Shown in pieces: positions 24,088 through 32,153 of a stretch of DNA of 64,000 nucleotides (position 1 is the first letter of the stretch; each line of letters begins with the position of its first letter). Origin of the DNA: Xanthobacteraceae bacterium. GTDB taxonomy: Bacteria > Pseudomonadota > Alphaproteobacteria > Rhizobiales > Xanthobacteraceae. The stretch is taken from the NCBI GenBank assembly GCA_022844485.1, contig JALHLQ010000002.1:62001-126000 (forward strand), read 5' to 3'. Under the pieces are notes generated by a model. The model had not been told where the DNA came from. It saw only the letters and a list, made by a program, of their open reading frames with translations, and did no database searches. The translations under genes and the position numbers were made by a program.

Positions 24088-25968
24088 ATGGCCTCCACGA
24101 TCACCGATCCTGCAGCGCTGCGCGCCAAGACCGCGCCTTGGCTCTTGTGCGAGCGGGCGCGAGCAGCACCGGATCCGGTTGCTTTCCGATCGAAGCATCG
24201 CGGGCTTTATCGTGAACGGCGCTGGCGCGATTACGCCGCGCTGGTGGCCCACATGGCGCGCGCTTTGTCGGAGCTTGGGCTTCGGTCCGGCGAACGCGTC
24301 GCCATCATGGGCGATGCCTGCGAGGAGTGGATGATCGCCGATCTGGCATCGCAGTCGCTCGGCGCCGTCACCTATGGGATCTATCCCACCGCGTCCGGCG
24401 CGGAAGTCGAATACCAGATGCGCGACGGCGGGGCTTCGATCTTCATCGCCGAGGATCAGGAATATGTCGACAAGGTCCTCTCGATTGCCGACCGGCTGCC
24501 CGATCTTCGGTGGGTCGTCGTGATCGACGACGCCGCGATGTTCCAATACGCGCATCCGAAGCTTCTGCGGCTGCGCGCGCTGCTGGAGCGCACGCCGCAA
24601 CCCGAACTTGATTGGCTGGAGGAGCGCGCGCGCGCGCTCAGCCCGGATGATCCGGCCTTCATCGTCTACACCTCGGGAACGACCGGCATGCCGAAGGGCG
24701 CGCTGGTCGGCCACGGGAAGCATCTCGCGGCCGCCTTCAACGTCGCGCAGACCTATCCGACGCTGCTCGAGCGCGAGCATCGAACGGTGATCCACCTGCC
24801 GCTCTGCCACGTGCTCGGACGCGATGTCGCGATCACGCTGCCGCTGTTCTCAAAACTCGTGCCGCATTTTGGGGAGGACATCGAGGACCTCGGCACGACG
24901 CTGTTCGACGTGGCGCCGACGGTCCTCTTCACCGTGCCGCGCTATCTGCAGAAATTCGCATCGCAAATCCTGGTCGGGATCGGCAACTCATCCGCGATCA
25001 AGCGCGCGGCGTACGACGCCGTGCTTCCGCTCGCCCGCGAGGTGGCGCGCAAGCGCTGGGAGGGCGCGCTGACAATACCGCAATCAATCGCCTATGAGGC
25101 GGCGCGTGCGCTGGTCTTCCGGCCGATCCTCAACAAGCTTGGCCTCGATCAGTTGCAGCTTCTTGTCTCAGGCGGCGCGTCCTTGCCCGTGGAGACCATG
25201 ACGCTATGGCAGATGTACGGCGTAAATGTTTGCGAGATGTACGGGCAGACGGAAACGGCCGGCGGCATCATTTCAGGCCAGCGCGGACCGTTCCCGCGGC
25301 CGGGCAATGTCGGCGAAGTACCGCCCGGCTGGCAGGTGGATCTTTCGGACACCGGCGAGATCCTGGTACAGAGCGAGTATCTGTTCGACGGATATTGGCG
25401 CAACGAGGACGCGACTAACGAGGTGCTCAAGGCGGGGCACCTTCACACGGGCGATGTGGGTGAATGGCGGAATGGGGCCTTGCGCCTCGTCGATCGCGCG
25501 CGCGACTTCATCGTGACGTCCGGCGGCAAGTCCATCTCGCCCTCGTTCATCGAGAACCTGCTGCGCGCGAGCCCGTATGTCGCCGAGGCGCTCATCGTCG
25601 GGCACGGCCGAAAGTATCTGGCCGCGCTGATCGAGATCGATTACGACAGCGTGGCGGATTGGGCGCGCGGGCAGGACGTGCCCTATACCGGGTTCACGGA
25701 CTTGGCGCTCGGCCCTCACACCCGACGCCTGATCGCCGAGGAGATCGGGCGCGTGAACAAGGAGCTTGCGCGCGTCGAGCAAATCAAAGAATTCCGCATC
25801 CTGCCGAAGGCGCTGGATCCGGAAGAGGAAGGGGAGCCGGTGACGCCGACGCGAAAAGTCAAACGCATGCTGATGGTCGAGCGCTTCAAGGACCTGGTCG
25901 ATAGCATGTACGACGACACCGAAGACCGTCTGGTTGCGGCCGGAGCGGGCGAAACGCCTCGCGCCTGA
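24088..25968 (+). CDS. Long-chain-type acyl-CoA synthetase (AMP-binding)
   Basis: A 626-residue ANL ligase of the long, FadD15/ACSL-like type. VYTSGTTGMPKG is the ATP loop (about 193-204), NVCEMYGQTETAGG is A5, HLHTGDVGEW is A7 and VDRARDFIVTSGGKSISP is A8. The C-terminal region ends VTPTRKVKRMLMVERF with the probable catalytic Lys. It should activate a carboxylic acid, and length alone does not prove a long-chain substrate. It is 24 nt upstream of a Liv-type binding protein and heads that operon. In related bacteria this pairing accompanies uptake and activation of aromatic or fatty acids (inference). Confidence 0.9.
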   Translation: MASTITDPAALRAKTAPWLLCERARAAPDPVAFRSKHRGLYRERRWRDYAALVAHMARALSELGLRSGERVAIMGDACEEWMIADLASQSLGAVTYGIYPTASGAEVEYQMRDGGASIFIAEDQEYVDKVLSIADRLPDLRWVVVIDDAAMFQYAHPKLLRLRALLERTPQPELDWLEERARALSPDDPAFIVYTSGTTGMPKGALVGHGKHLAAAFNVAQTYPTLLEREHRTVIHLPLCHVLGRDVAITLPLFSKLVPHFGEDIEDLGTTLFDVAPTVLFTVPRYLQKFASQILVGIGNSSAIKRAAYDAVLPLAREVARKRWEGALTIPQSIAYEAARALVFRPILNKLGLDQLQLLVSGGASLPVETMTLWQMYGVNVCEMYGQTETAGGIISGQRGPFPRPGNVGEVPPGWQVDLSDTGEILVQSEYLFDGYWRNEDATNEVLKAGHLHTGDVGEWRNGALRLVDRARDFIVTSGGKSISPSFIENLLRASPYVAEALIVGHGRKYLAALIEIDYDSVADWARGQDVPYTGFTDLALGPHTRRLIAEEIGRVNKELARVEQIKEFRILPKALDPEEEGEPVTPTRKVKRMLMVERFKDLVDSMYDDTEDRLVAAGAGETPRA

Positions 25969-25992
25969 AGAAACAAGTCAAGGGAGAGAAAC

Positions 25993-27153
25993 ATGGTGAA
26001 ACGGAGTTTGCTGGGATTGGCGCTTGCCGCGGCGCTCGCGAGTTCGGCCGCCGCGCAGGATGCCTATGTCATCGGGTTGACCGGCGCGCTGACCGGCCCG
26101 CCGGCCAGCACCTATGCGCCCGCGGTCGAGGCGCTGCGCGTCTATATCGACCGTCTCAACGCCGCCGGCGGCGTGAACGGGCGCAAGGTTCAGCTCATCC
26201 TTCAGGATGATTCCGCCGAACCTTCGAAGGCGACCGCGAACGCGAAGAAGCTTCTGGCGCAAGACAACGTACACCTGCTCATCAATGCGAGCCTGTCGTC
26301 GACCTACGCGCCGGTGATCGCGGAGGCGAAGCGCGCGGGCGTGCCGCTGCTGTTTGCAAGCTCGGTTTGTCCGAAAGAAGTCTATCCGCCGGCGGACGCG
26401 GCGCTGTTCTGCACAACGGCCTTCGCCGCGACCTATGACAGCCGCGCCGCGCTCGCGTTCGTGAAGGACACCGCGAAGGAGCCGGTCCGGCTCGGGCTCG
26501 CTGCGATGGCGATCCCGATTTCACGCGGTGAGATCGACTTCGCCGAGACACTGTCGAAAGAGCTCGGCATGACGCCGGTGTCGAAGGAGATCATTCCGCC
26601 GCCGACGCCGGACTACACGCCCTTTGCGACCAAGATCAAGGACGCGAATGCGAACTGGCTGTGGTCGTGGGCGCCTTGGGTGACGCAGGTGCGAACGCTG
26701 GAAGCCCTGCGCCGTCTCGGCTGGGAGGGCGACGCGATCGCCTGGGCGCATCTGGAGGCCGAAGGCGAGCTTGCGCGGTTGAAAGACGGCAAGTTCTTCG
26801 TGATCGGCGCGAATGCGCTGTTCCAGGAGAATCTTCCGATCCACAAGGAGATCGCCGACGCCATGAAAGCGGGGAACGTCAAGTATCCACCGGAGCAGAC
26901 CGCCGAAGGCTGGATCGCCGGAATGGTGATCGAGGCTGCGCTCAAGAGCGCCGGCTGGCCGGTGACGCCGGCCAAGCTGCAAGAGGCCATGTCGAACCTG
27001 AGGGTCGATACCAAAGGTTTGCGCGGCGGTCCGATCGAATGGACGAAGGACAATCACTTCCGTGTGCGCCAGTACTATCGGATCTACCGTTTTGATCCGG
27101 CCAAGAACGCCATTGCACGGGTAAAGGACTGGATGGCCTACGACGTCAAGTAA
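25993..27153 (+). CDS. ABC transporter substrate-binding protein, branched-chain amino acid (HAAT) type
   Basis: A 386-residue type-I periplasmic binding protein. The signal peptide MVKRSLLGLALAAALASSAAA is followed by a probable cut before QDAY. YVIGLTGALTGPPASTYAP is the ligand-binding first lobe, and the segment LNAAGGVNGRKVQLILQDD is the family signature. GGAGA lies before the ATG. It serves the permease/ATPase set downstream and, by position, probably binds the acid activated by the synthetase at 24088. A hairpin lies in the 70-nt gap before the permease. Confidence 0.92.
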   Translation: MVKRSLLGLALAAALASSAAAQDAYVIGLTGALTGPPASTYAPAVEALRVYIDRLNAAGGVNGRKVQLILQDDSAEPSKATANAKKLLAQDNVHLLINASLSSTYAPVIAEAKRAGVPLLFASSVCPKEVYPPADAALFCTTAFAATYDSRAALAFVKDTAKEPVRLGLAAMAIPISRGEIDFAETLSKELGMTPVSKEIIPPPTPDYTPFATKIKDANANWLWSWAPWVTQVRTLEALRRLGWEGDAIAWAHLEAEGELARLKDGKFFVIGANALFQENLPIHKEIADAMKAGNVKYPPEQTAEGWIAGMVIEAALKSAGWPVTPAKLQEAMSNLRVDTKGLRGGPIEWTKDNHFRVRQYYRIYRFDPAKNAIARVKDWMAYDVK

Positions 27154-27163
27154 AGGTCAACAG

Positions 27164-27190
27164 GGCGGAGAATCCTTGCGGTCCTCCGCC
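27164..27190 (+). terminator. Intercistronic hairpin after the second Liv binding-protein gene
   Basis: GGCGGAG (27164-27170) pairs exactly with CTCCGCC (27184-27190) over a 13-nt loop. It begins 11 nt after the stop codon and has no U-tract. The position mirrors the hairpins at 12988 and 18082. Confidence 0.45.
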
Positions 27191-27223
27191 AGCCCCCAAT
27201 CCCGCCGACGCTGAAGGCCGCAA

Positions 27224-28096
27224 TTGCAGCTCATCGTCAATATCCTCGTGCTCGCATCGATCTATGCGCTGATCGCTTGCGGCTATGTTCTCATCTATCG
27301 CGTGAGCCGCGTGCTCAATCTCGCGCATGGCGAACTGATGATGCTCGGCGCCTATCTGCTGCTCGCCACGGCTTGGTCATTCGCAGGAAGCCCGCTGGCC
27401 GCCATCGCGGCAGCCTGCGCGCTGAGTCTGACGGTGGGCGTGCTCGTCTATCTGTTCCTCATGCGCAAGATGACCGGCGAGATGGTGCTTGCAGCCGTGC
27501 TGACGACGGTGGCGATCGGCGTCCTCCTGCGCGGCGTGATGGTGCTCGTGTGGTCGGCGCAGCAGCAGTATCCGAGCCAGGCGCTCGGCTTTTCCAATCC
27601 GGCGATCGTGCTGCCGGGCGGCGGCCGCATTTCGACCTTTGCCGCGCTCTTGGTGCTCACCACGGGCGTGGTCTATGGCGCGCTGTTCCTGTTCCTGCGA
27701 TTTGGACGCTGGGGCGTACGGATGCGCGCGGCGGGCCAAAATCCGCTGCTGGCGGCGCAACGCGGGGTCAATCTCCATACGATCTATGCTTTGGCCTGGG
27801 GCCTGTCGACGCTGACCGGCTCGATGGCCGGCATGCTGATCGCGCTCGATTCCGGCCTGACCGGATCGATGATGATCATCGGCCTGAAGGCGTTTCCGGC
27901 CGCCCTCGTCGGCGGCCTCGACAGCCTGCTCGGCGCCCTCATCGGCGCTTTGATCGTTGCCGCGGCGGAGGTCTCGCTCATCCATTACGTCGATCCGCTG
28001 CTCTCGGACGTGGTGCCGTTTCTCGTGCTCATCGTGATGCTGATCGTGCGGCCATGGGGGCTTTTCGGCACGCGCGAGGAACTCGACCGTGTCTAG
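27224..28096 (+). CDS. Branched-chain-type ABC transporter permease (LivH family)
   Basis: A 290-residue LivH-like inner-membrane protein with about eight hydrophobic segments. Landmarks are IYRVSRVLNLAHGELMMLGAY (about 25-45) and KAFPAALVGGLDSLLGALIG near the end. TTG 27224 is taken as start because it lies directly before the first membrane helix and no closer ATG or GTG exists. It overlaps the LivM-type gene by 8 nt. Confidence 0.92.
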   Translation: MQLIVNILVLASIYALIACGYVLIYRVSRVLNLAHGELMMLGAYLLLATAWSFAGSPLAAIAAACALSLTVGVLVYLFLMRKMTGEMVLAAVLTTVAIGVLLRGVMVLVWSAQQQYPSQALGFSNPAIVLPGGGRISTFAALLVLTTGVVYGALFLFLRFGRWGVRMRAAGQNPLLAAQRGVNLHTIYALAWGLSTLTGSMAGMLIALDSGLTGSMMIIGLKAFPAALVGGLDSLLGALIGALIVAAAEVSLIHYVDPLLSDVVPFLVLIVMLIVRPWGLFGTREELDRV

Positions 28097-29171
28097 GCGC
28101 GTGCCGCGCGCGAGCGGCTATTTCCGCAGCGGATACGCGCAGGATTTCGCGCTGATCGAGACGCGATTGGAAAAGACCGCCGCCGTCGCGCTGCTCGTCG
28201 TGCTTGCGGCATTCCCGTTCCTCGCCTCCGCGTTCTGGCTCGATCTCGCCAATCAGATCTTCCTCAGTTCGATCGGCGCGCTCGCGCTGATGCTCTTGAC
28301 CGGATATGCGGGGCAGATTTCGCTTGGCCATGCGGGTCTGCTTGCGGCGGGAGCGTTCACGACCGGAATTCTGTTCAAGGAATTCGGAGCGCCGTTCTGG
28401 ATCACGCTGCCGGCTTCGGCGCTCACGGGCGCGCTGCTCGGGATCGTGTTCGGATTGCCTTCGCTGCGCTTGCGCGGGCTGTATCTTGCGGTGAGCACGC
28501 TCGCGCTTCACTTCGCGGTGGTCTATGTCGGCGGCGAATATGAGACCAAGCGCGGCTATTCGACGGGCATCGTCATCGATCCGCCCAGCATCGGCGGCTA
28601 CGCGATCACGAGCGGACGCATTTGGTACTTCGTGCTGCTCGCGGCCGCGGCAGCGACGCTGCTCTTTTGCGTCAACCTGCTGCGGGCGCGCACGGGGCGC
28701 GCCTGGCGTGCCATCCACGCCCATGAGACGGTGGCGGAGGCGCTCGGGATCTCGATCGCAGCCTACAAGCTTCTGGCTTTCGTCATCAGCTCGGCCATGA
28801 CCGCGACCGCCGGCGCGCTGTTCGCCTATTACCGCGGCTTCGTGTCCGTCGAAGCCTTCTCGCTGTTCCTGACCATCCAGTATGTCGCGATGATCATCAT
28901 CGGCGGCATGGGCTCGCTGCTCGGCGCGATTCTTGGCGCGGTGTTCGTCACCGTGTTCCCCTATGTCATCGAAGCGGCGCTCGTTGCCTTGCCGGGCGCG
29001 AGCAATTATGCGGGGCAACTGTTCGCCGTGAACTATGCCGCATTCGGCGTGGCGATGATTCTGTTCCTGGTGTTCGAACCGCAGGGCCTTGTCGGCATCT
29101 GGCGGCGCCTGCAGACCTATTTTCTTCTTTGGCCTTTCAAATATCGGCCGGTGGCAGGTGCGCGCAAATGA
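28089..29171 (+). CDS. Branched-chain-type ABC transporter permease (LivM family)
   Basis: A 360-residue LivM-like permease with an N-terminal cytoplasmic extension of about 35 residues, longer than in the LivM at 13946. LLTGYAGQISLGHAGLLAAGAF is the family core, RAWRAIHAHETVAEALGIS is the coupling segment, and YVAMIIIGGMGSLLGAILGA follows. The start is GTG 28089, overlapping the LivH end. The stop overlaps the next ATG as ATGA. Confidence 0.92.
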   Translation: MSRRVPRASGYFRSGYAQDFALIETRLEKTAAVALLVVLAAFPFLASAFWLDLANQIFLSSIGALALMLLTGYAGQISLGHAGLLAAGAFTTGILFKEFGAPFWITLPASALTGALLGIVFGLPSLRLRGLYLAVSTLALHFAVVYVGGEYETKRGYSTGIVIDPPSIGGYAITSGRIWYFVLLAAAAATLLFCVNLLRARTGRAWRAIHAHETVAEALGISIAAYKLLAFVISSAMTATAGALFAYYRGFVSVEAFSLFLTIQYVAMIIIGGMGSLLGAILGAVFVTVFPYVIEAALVALPGASNYAGQLFAVNYAAFGVAMILFLVFEPQGLVGIWRRLQTYFLLWPFKYRPVAGARK

Positions 29172-29971
29172 TCGAGCCGCTGCTGCGCGTGGAGAAGCTG
29201 GAGGTCGTCTATCACCGCGCGATCACCGCGATCCAGGGTATTTCCCTGTCCGTGCAGCCTGAGCAGATCGTGGCGGTGCTCGGAACGAATGGCGCGGGGA
29301 AGACAACGACGTTGCGCGCGATCTCGGGTTTTCTCGGAATCGACGACGCCGCCGTGACGGAGGGGGCCATCGTGTTCAAGGGCGCTCATCTCGAGAATCG
29401 CCCGCCGCACGATATTGCGCGTTCGGGCATTGCGCTCGTGCCGGAGCGCGACAAAGTGTTTCCCAATCTGACGGTTTCTGAGAACCTGTCGGTTCCCGTC
29501 GGGCGCGGTTCGCGTGCCGAGCGGCGGCGGCGCGAGGAGCTGGTTTTTCAATCCTTCCCGCGGCTTTGGGACCTCAGATCGCGCACCGCAGGGCTCCTGT
29601 CCGGCGGCGAACGGCAGATGCTTGCGATCGGCGGGGCGATCGTGTGCCAGCCGGAGCTCCTGCTGGTCGACGAGCTTTCGCTCGGATTGGCGCCCGTCGT
29701 CGTGCAGGATCTCATGAAGCGTCTCCTCGAGATCAGGCGCGAACTGAAGCTCGGCATCGTCATCGTCGAGCAGAGCGCAGCCGTGGCGCTGCAAGTAGCG
29801 GACTACGGCTACGTGCTCGAAAACGGACGTGTCGTCCTCGACGGCGACGGCGAGAGGCTCAGAAATCACCCCGATATCCAGGAGTTCTATCTGGGACTTT
29901 CCACGGGCGGGGAGCGGCGCAGCTATCGAACGGTCAAACAATATCGGCGAAGCCGGAGATGGTATGGCTGA
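29168..29971 (+). CDS. Branched-chain-type ABC transporter ATP-binding protein (LivF family)
   Basis: A 267-residue ABC ATPase. Walker A is GTNGAGKTTT, LLSGGERQM is the signature, LLLVDELSLGL is Walker B, and IVEQSAAVAL is the LivF-type switch without His. The C-terminus ends STGGERRSYRTVKQYRRSRRWYG, about 20 residues beyond the usual end. In this operon LivF precedes LivG, the reverse of the first Liv operon. It overlaps the LivG gene by 8 nt. Confidence 0.92.
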   Translation: MIEPLLRVEKLEVVYHRAITAIQGISLSVQPEQIVAVLGTNGAGKTTTLRAISGFLGIDDAAVTEGAIVFKGAHLENRPPHDIARSGIALVPERDKVFPNLTVSENLSVPVGRGSRAERRRREELVFQSFPRLWDLRSRTAGLLSGGERQMLAIGGAIVCQPELLLVDELSLGLAPVVVQDLMKRLLEIRRELKLGIVIVEQSAAVALQVADYGYVLENGRVVLDGDGERLRNHPDIQEFYLGLSTGGERRSYRTVKQYRRSRRWYG

Positions 29972-30722
29972 ACTGGCCGTGCAGAACCTCAGGCTGCGCT
30001 TCGGCGGGCTGGTCGTGCTCGACGACGTGTCCTTTGCGCTTGAGCGCGGCGAGCTCTTCGCCCTGATCGGTCCGAACGGCGCAGGCAAGACAAGCGTCCT
30101 GAACTGCATCAGCGGCCTTTATCGCGGCGACGGAACAATCTCGTTTCGCGGGGAAGACATCAACGGGTTGAGTCCGCACGAGATTGCTCGACGGGGACTG
30201 GCGCGAACGTTTCAGCACGGAGAGTTGTTCAGCCATATGAGCGTGGTCGAGAACCTGCTCACCGGCCGGCATGCGCGAATCCGCACGACGCCATTCTCGG
30301 AGATGCTGTTTCTTCCCAACGTCCGGAACGAGGAAATCCGGCAACGCGCCGAGGTGGAGGCGATCATCGAATTCGTCGAGCTCGAGCGGTATCGCTACGC
30401 GGCCGTCGATGCGTTGCCGTTCGGCGTGCAGAAGATCGTCGGTTTTGCGCGCGCGCTCGCGCTGCAGCCGGCGCTGCTCATGCTCGACGAGCCATCGGCG
30501 GGATTGAACCGCGACGAGCGGGAGGATCTGGCCCGTTTCATCCTGCGCATCAAGCACGAGCTCGGAATCCCGATGATCTGGATCGAGCACGATATGCAGA
30601 TGGTGGCGGATCTGGCCGACCGCATTCACGTTCTCGATTATGGAAGGACTTTGGCGGAAGGGACGCCGCAGGCCGTGTTGAGCGACCGCCGTGTGATCGA
30701 GGCTTATCTTGGGGTTCTCTGA
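29964..30722 (+). CDS. Branched-chain-type ABC transporter ATP-binding protein (LivG family)
   Basis: A 252-residue ABC ATPase. Walker A is GPNGAGKTS, RTFQHGELFSHMSVVENLL is the LivG segment, LLMLDEPSAGL is Walker B, and WIEHDMQMV carries the switch His. The ABC signature is LPFGVQK instead of LSGGQ, parallel to the LPQGVRK of the LivG at 14890. ATG 29964 overlaps LivF. It is the last transporter gene, and the transglutaminase-like gene follows within about 70 nt. Confidence 0.92.
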   Translation: MAELAVQNLRLRFGGLVVLDDVSFALERGELFALIGPNGAGKTSVLNCISGLYRGDGTISFRGEDINGLSPHEIARRGLARTFQHGELFSHMSVVENLLTGRHARIRTTPFSEMLFLPNVRNEEIRQRAEVEAIIEFVELERYRYAAVDALPFGVQKIVGFARALALQPALLMLDEPSAGLNRDEREDLARFILRIKHELGIPMIWIEHDMQMVADLADRIHVLDYGRTLAEGTPQAVLSDRRVIEAYLGVL

Positions 30723-30789
30723 CGCGCTGCTGGTGCCGGGATTGCTCCTGCGTTATGACTGCGATCGCTTGCGAATGACAGGGCAAGGA

Positions 30790-31452
30790 ATGAACGCCGA
30801 CTATCTGCAACCCGGCCACTTTATCGACAGCGCGGCGCCGAGTGTCGTCGCCTTCGCGCGCGACGCGGCGGCGGCGGGCGGCGACGACCGCAAGCGTATC
30901 CTGCTCCTGTACGAAGCCGTCCGCGACGGAATTCTTTACGACCCCTATGTCGACACTTTGCATCCCGACAATTATCGCGCCAGCGCGGTGCTGGCGGCCG
31001 GCCGCGGCTTTTGCGTCGGCAAGGCCGCGCTGTTCAGTGCTTGCGCGCGTGCGCTCGGCGTGCCGGCCAGGGTCGGCTATGCCGACGTGCGCAATCATAT
31101 GACGTCGCCCCGCCTGCATGCGCTGCTGCAATCGGACCTCTATGTCTGGCACTCCTATTCCGAAGTTTATCTCAACGGGCGTTGGGTGAAGGCGACCCCG
31201 GCGTTCAACGCCGCGCTTTGCGAACGGCTCGGGCTGCACGCGCTCGATTTCGACGGCATGACCGACTCCCTGTTCCATCCCTTCGACCGCGCGGGCCGCA
31301 AGCACATGGAATACATCAGAGACCGCGGCCCGTTCGCGGATGTGCCCTTCGATCAGATCACCGCCGACTTCCGTACGCATTATCCGACCTTACGATCGCA
31401 TCGCGGCATCGAGGGCGATTTCCAAAAGGAAGCGGTTGGCGGCGATGGCTAG
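30790..31452 (+). CDS. Transglutaminase-like domain protein
   Basis: About 220 residues with a microbial transglutaminase/protease-like core. Cys75 lies in GRGFCVGKAALFSACARALG and His121 in YVWHSYSEVYL. The third member of the triad, usually Asp in a W..DPT motif, is replaced by WVKATPAFN, leaving Thr136 or Asn140. I believe this ATPAFN form is typical of one subfamily, so it need not be inactive. No signal peptide is visible. The start is uncertain: ATG 30790, ATG 30775 or a TTG overlapping the LivG gene. It is co-directional with the Liv operon and 12 nt before the DUF2848 gene. Its role there is unknown. Confidence 0.75.
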   Translation: MNADYLQPGHFIDSAAPSVVAFARDAAAAGGDDRKRILLLYEAVRDGILYDPYVDTLHPDNYRASAVLAAGRGFCVGKAALFSACARALGVPARVGYADVRNHMTSPRLHALLQSDLYVWHSYSEVYLNGRWVKATPAFNAALCERLGLHALDFDGMTDSLFHPFDRAGRKHMEYIRDRGPFADVPFDQITADFRTHYPTLRSHRGIEGDFQKEAVGGDG

Positions 31453-31464
31453 GTGTGAGCTTTC

Positions 31465-32151
31465 ATGACGACGCTCACCTTCACAGCGCATCGCAAGGGG
31501 ATTTCCCGCTCCCGCTCGCTCGCCGTCCACATGGCGGTGATGGCCGGCTGGACCGGCCGTGATCCTGTCGCCCGCGACAAGCACATCGCGGAACTCGAGG
31601 CGATCGGGGTCGCGCGCCCGGCGACGACGCCGATCTACTATCGCGTTTCCGCGTCGCGCCTGACCACCGCGCAGCGGATCGAGGTTTCGGGAGAAACAAC
31701 GAGTGGGGAAGTGGAGTTCGTGCTCGTGAGCGAAGCAGACGGACTGTGGGTGGGACTCGGATCGGACCACACCGACCGGAAGCTTGAAACCTACAGCGTC
31801 ACGCTCTCGAAGCAGATTTGCGATAAGCCCGTCGCGCCCGAGCTCTGGGCGTTCGAGGAGGTTCACGGTCATTGGGATGATTTGATCCTGCGATCGTGGA
31901 TCGACGAAGGCGGCGAGCCGCGGCTCTACCAGGAAGGAGCGGTGAGCAACATGCTGTCGCCGGAACGCATCATTGCCGGGTTTGCCGGTAGCGGCGGCTT
32001 GACCGCCGGCACCGTCATGTTCGGCGGCACGCTTGCCGCGAAAGGCGGCATCCGGCGGGCAGGCCGGTTTTCGTGCGAGCTGCACGACCCGGTCCTCGGC
32101 AGGCGGATTACGCATGCCTACGACATCGTGACGCTGCCGCTTGCCGGCTGA
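31465..32151 (+). CDS. DUF2848 family protein (fumarylacetoacetase-like fold)
   Basis: A 228-residue protein that I recognise as DUF2848. GWTGRDPVARDKHIAELEAIG near 28-48, then TPIYYRVSA, GLGSDHTDRKLETYSV and SKQICDKP are its recurring motifs. The family is thought to share the fumarylacetoacetate hydrolase-like fold, suggesting a metal-dependent hydrolase or decarboxylase, but no reaction is known to me. It is the last gene of the 24.1-32.2 kb operon and ends 2 bp before the convergent TRAP permease stop, leaving no room for a dedicated terminator. Confidence 0.8.
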   Translation: MTTLTFTAHRKGISRSRSLAVHMAVMAGWTGRDPVARDKHIAELEAIGVARPATTPIYYRVSASRLTTAQRIEVSGETTSGEVEFVLVSEADGLWVGLGSDHTDRKLETYSVTLSKQICDKPVAPELWAFEEVHGHWDDLILRSWIDEGGEPRLYQEGAVSNMLSPERIIAGFAGSGGLTAGTVMFGGTLAAKGGIRRAGRFSCELHDPVLGRRITHAYDIVTLPLAG

Positions 32152-32153
32152 GC

